A stretch of DNA of 24,309 bases, taken from the NCBI GenBank assembly GCA_029555885.1, contig JAKPQT010000593.1, positions 1-24,309 of the forward strand. Direction: 5' to 3'. Source of the DNA: Chloroflexota bacterium. GTDB lineage: Bacteria; Chloroflexota; Anaerolineae; CG2-30-64-16. The position numbers and the translations under genes are program-made. Of the stretch, positions 22,302 through 24,309 are shown piece after piece; the stretch's first letter is position 1, and each line of letters opens with the position of its first letter. The notes beneath the pieces were generated by a model. The model was not told the DNA's origin. It saw nothing but the letters and a program-made list of their open reading frames with translations, and searched no databases.

Positions 22302-23498
22302 TCAATGCACCCTGAGGTCCTGCCAGCGCTTCAGCTCCAGCTCAGAGGCCACCTGGTACGCAGCAATACCCAACTGGCGGCCGCGCTCGCGCACGATGCC
22401 GAAGCGCGCGTACGGTTCCGTAACCATCAAGACCGGGTTGAGACCTGCGCGGCGCAGGCGGTGAAGCGCCGCGCAGATTGCCTCATCGCCGGAGGGCGTC
22501 AGCGCGATGACAGTCGTGCCCCACGGCAGGTCGGCGGTTGCGGTCGGCAGCCATTCGGCCAGCGGCGTCGTATCGGCCAATTGCACGCGCGCCAGCCATT
22601 CGAGCAGCTTCATCAGGTGAGTGCGGCCCGGCCGCGGCGGGATGGTCCAGCATCGCGCGCCGCTGGGCGCATCGAGCCCATTGCTCGCCAGGCCCACCAC
22701 CTGCCGCTGCTCGATCGTCAGATAGCTCGCCAGGGAAGCCGCAACCACGATGCCCCACTCGCTTGCGGTGCCCCGCAGGTGGCGCGAGTAGTTCGCGCCG
22801 TCCAGATCCAAAAATATCACGCTGGTCAGCGAAACGGCCGGCTCGTACTTCTTGACCTGCAAGGCGCCGGCCCGCGCGCTGCTCTTCCAGTCCACGTTGC
22901 GCAGCGGATCACCGGCCTGGTAGGGCCGCACGCCGGTGATGCGCGCGGGATCGGAGAAAATCTGCTGGCGGCTCTTGATCGTACCGTAAGGCGCACGCGA
23001 GACGAGATTGACCCGTGACAGCGGGATGACGCGCGGATAGACGACCAGGGGCGTGCGCTCGCCGAAGGTGCCGGTCGCTTCGGCAAAACCGAACAGGTCG
23101 CCCGTGCTCAACATCCCCGGCCCAAGCTGGTAATAGCCCCGCTGCTGGCCCACCAATTCGTAACTGAGGTGTACCTTCTCCTTCGGACGCAGCGTAATGG
23201 CCTCGCGCAGCGGCCCGGCCGTGCCCAGGTTGCCCGGCGGCGTCTCCTCGTAGCGCAGCCAGGGAATGGGCCACCAGCTCCGGTTCTCCAGTTGGATATC
23301 GACCGTGGTGCGCTCGCCGGTGAAGATGTGGCTGGTGAAGCGCCGCGTGACCCGCAGCCGCGGGAGATTGCGCGCGGTCCACCAGCGCGCCAACGCATAC
23401 GTCCCGGCCAGCACATAGACGATGTAGAACACGAGGTCCATGCGCAGCAGGATCGCGGTCAGCAGAAGCAGCAGGAGCACCAGCGGCAGTTCGAGCAT
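22302..23498 (-). CDS. DUF58 domain-containing membrane protein
   Basis: A 398-residue protein with two N-terminal membrane helices (about 3-18 and 22-38), an extended beta-rich part (45-150) and the DUF58 signature DPARITGVRPYQAGDPLRNV (183-202) followed by DWKSSARAGALQVKKYEP. A vWA-like part follows. Its metal-site strand reads FLDLDGANY (229-237) instead of the DxSxS pattern, so metal binding is doubtful. DUF58 proteins accompany MoxR ATPases, but no MoxR gene is nearby. ATG at 23498 begins 4 bases after the rsmI stop and right at the first membrane helix; the longer frame overlaps rsmI and is unlikely. Part of the rsmI-DUF58-DUF4129 operon. Confidence 0.85.
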   Translation of the reverse strand: MLELPLVLLLLLLTAILLRMDLVFYIVYVLAGTYALARWWTARNLPRLRVTRRFTSHIFTGERTTVDIQLENRSWWPIPWLRYEETPPGNLGTAGPLREAITLRPKEKVHLSYELVGQQRGYYQLGPGMLSTGDLFGFAEATGTFGERTPLVVYPRVIPLSRVNLVSRAPYGTIKSRQQIFSDPARITGVRPYQAGDPLRNVDWKSSARAGALQVKKYEPAVSLTSVIFLDLDGANYSRHLRGTASEWGIVVAASLASYLTIEQRQVVGLASNGLDAPSGARCWTIPPRPGRTHLMKLLEWLARVQLADTTPLAEWLPTATADLPWGTTVIALTPSGDEAICAALHRLRRAGLNPVLMVTEPYARFGIVRERGRQLGIAAYQVASELELKRWQDLRVH

Positions 23499-23502
23499 CG
23501 CG

Positions 23503-24243
23503 TTACTCGTCGGCCTCGTCGTCCTCGGCGTCATCTTGTTCGGGCAGATCGGCGTCGGGGGGAGCGGCGACGGTCTGCCGGCCCAGCCCCTCGATGACCA
23601 CCACGTACTCGCCCCTCGGCGGCGAGCGGCGCAGCCCCGCGAGCAGTTCGCTCAGCATACCGCGTTCCACCGACTCGTGGAGCTTGGTCAGCTCGTGGGC
23701 CAGCGCGGCACGACGGTCGCCGTAGACCGCCAGCGCATCCTCCAGGAACGCGGCCAACCGGTACGGGCTCTCGTAGAAGACGAGCGTGTGCGGTGAGTCG
23801 CGGTCCACTTCGAGGAAGCGGCGCCGCGGCCCGACCTTGTGCGGCGGAAAGCCCCGGTAGGTGAAGCTGTGCAGGGGCAGGCCAGACAATACGACCGCCA
23901 TGATGACCGCAGCCGGGCCGGGGATCATCGTCACTTCTTCGCCGGCAGCCAGCGCGCGCTGCACGATCGAGTAGCCAGGGTCGGAGATGCCCGGTGTGCC
24001 GGCCTCCGTCACCACGGCGACCGACTGGCCTTCGGCCAGCAGCCGCAGCAGCCGGTCGCCTGCGCGGTCCTCGTTATGTCCGTGAAAGGCCACCTGCGGC
24101 TTGCGGATATCGTAGTGCTTCAGGAGAATGCCGGTCTTGCGCGTATCCTCGCTGGCGATGACATCGACGCTGCGCAGCACCTCCAGCGCGCGCAACGTTA
24201 TGTCGCCCAGGTTGCCGATCGGAGTCGCAACGAGGTACAGCAC
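23503..24243 (-). CDS. rsmI: 16S rRNA (cytidine(1402)-2'-O)-methyltransferase RsmI
   Basis: SAM-dependent 2'-O-methylation of C1402 in 16S rRNA, which tunes decoding in the P site. The 246-residue protein shows the family motifs: [13 protein letters not shown] (4-16), IASEDTRKT (29-37), [16 protein letters not shown] (75-90) and [12 protein letters not shown] (106-117). It lacks the extended C-terminal domain of long homologues and ends in an acidic tail ([12 protein letters not shown]). The start is GTG at 24243, 3 bases after the stop of the preceding gene. DUF58 follows after 4 bases. Confidence 0.93.
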   Translation of the reverse strand: MLYLVATPIGNLGDITLRALEVLRSVDVIASEDTRKTGILLKHYDIRKPQVAFHGHNEDRAGDRLLRLLAEGQSVAVVTEAGTPGISDPGYSIVQRALAAGEEVTMIPGPAAVIMAVVLSGLPLHSFTYRGFPPHKVGPRRRFLEVDRDSPHTLVFYESPYRLAAFLEDALAVYGDRRAALAHELTKLHESVERGMLSELLAGLRRSPPRGEYVVVIEGLGRQTVAAPPDADLPEQDDAEDDEADE

Positions 24244-24246
24244 GGC

Positions 24247-24309
24247 TCAGTCCGCCTTGCCGATATCGAGCGGGACCTGCTCCAGCAGCTCCGCGACAAT
24301 CACGTTGCT
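24247..24309 (-). CDS. C-terminal end of an unidentified gene (cut by window edge)
   Basis: An open frame of 20 codons (SNVIVAELLEQVPLDIGKAD) ends in TGA at 24247-24249, 3 bases before rsmI's GTG. Its tight spacing and lack of stops suggest the end of the upstream operon gene. Too short to name. Confidence 0.55.
   Translation of the reverse strand, partial: SNVIVAELLEQVPLDIGKAD

Noticed and set aside
23499..23534. 12-residue upstream extension of the DUF58 protein
   Set aside because: It overlaps the rsmI coding end, and the ATG at 23498 starts directly at the first membrane helix, 4 bases after the rsmI stop.

Overview
The window is a gene-dense stretch of a high-G+C bacterial chromosome. 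The gene content suggests the phylum Chloroflexota, with an Anaerolineae-like flavour. It carries lamin-tail surface proteins with Thr/Pro linkers, a DUF58/DUF4129 pair, an M29-type aminopeptidase, AAA plus GAF plus SpoIIE signalling proteins, GTG and TTG starts, and apparently leaderless genes. The phylum is an inference from gene types and style; no marker was searched.

Layout from left to right: (1) On the minus strand, an M50 site-2-type protease, an HD-domain protein and a prephenate dehydrogenase form a tight operon (2306 to 33). The last gene runs into a 17-bp perfect palindrome that supplies its C-terminus. (2) On the plus strand, a divergent GH2 beta-mannosidase-like gene and a glycosyltransferase that lacks its C-terminus; both appear to be translated from leaderless mRNAs. 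The glycosyltransferase stops exactly at a 63-bp hairpin built from heptanucleotide repeats. (3) A plus-strand three-gene operon (5757-11658): an M29-like metallopeptidase with a C-terminal extension, an AAA/STAND-type ATPase with an intact P-loop, and a large protein with a degenerate AAA-like domain, two GAF domains and a SpoIIE-type PP2C phosphatase. This is the best candidate for an undescribed signalling system. The third gene carries a second, unrelated heptamer-type repeat inserted in frame. (4) A plus-strand SPFH/stomatin-like membrane protein, convergent with a small orphan protein with its own consensus promoter. (5) A minus-strand 1257-residue secreted protein with five lamin-tail domains, one SdrD-B-like domain and two OB-fold-like segments.

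(6) A minus-strand housekeeping block: the primary sigma factor (with a clear terminator), a SAM methyltransferase with a zinc ribbon whose first codons contain a near-perfect parS site, a second parS-like palindrome 38 bp away, then infA and rpsU behind a long leader and a consensus promoter. The parS sites suggest the region lies near the replication origin. (7) A minus-strand rsmI, DUF58, DUF4129 operon, and the last 20 codons of a further upstream gene at the right edge.

Two themes stand out. Small palindromic elements repeatedly touch reading frames: one extends a C-terminus, one sits at a gene truncation and one is an in-frame insertion. Several promoters are extended -10 elements sharing TGCTAT. 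No tRNA, rRNA, CRISPR array, insertion-sequence transposase or prophage gene was seen. Intergenic stretches are mostly shorter than 250 bases and are described in the promoter, terminator and leader entries.
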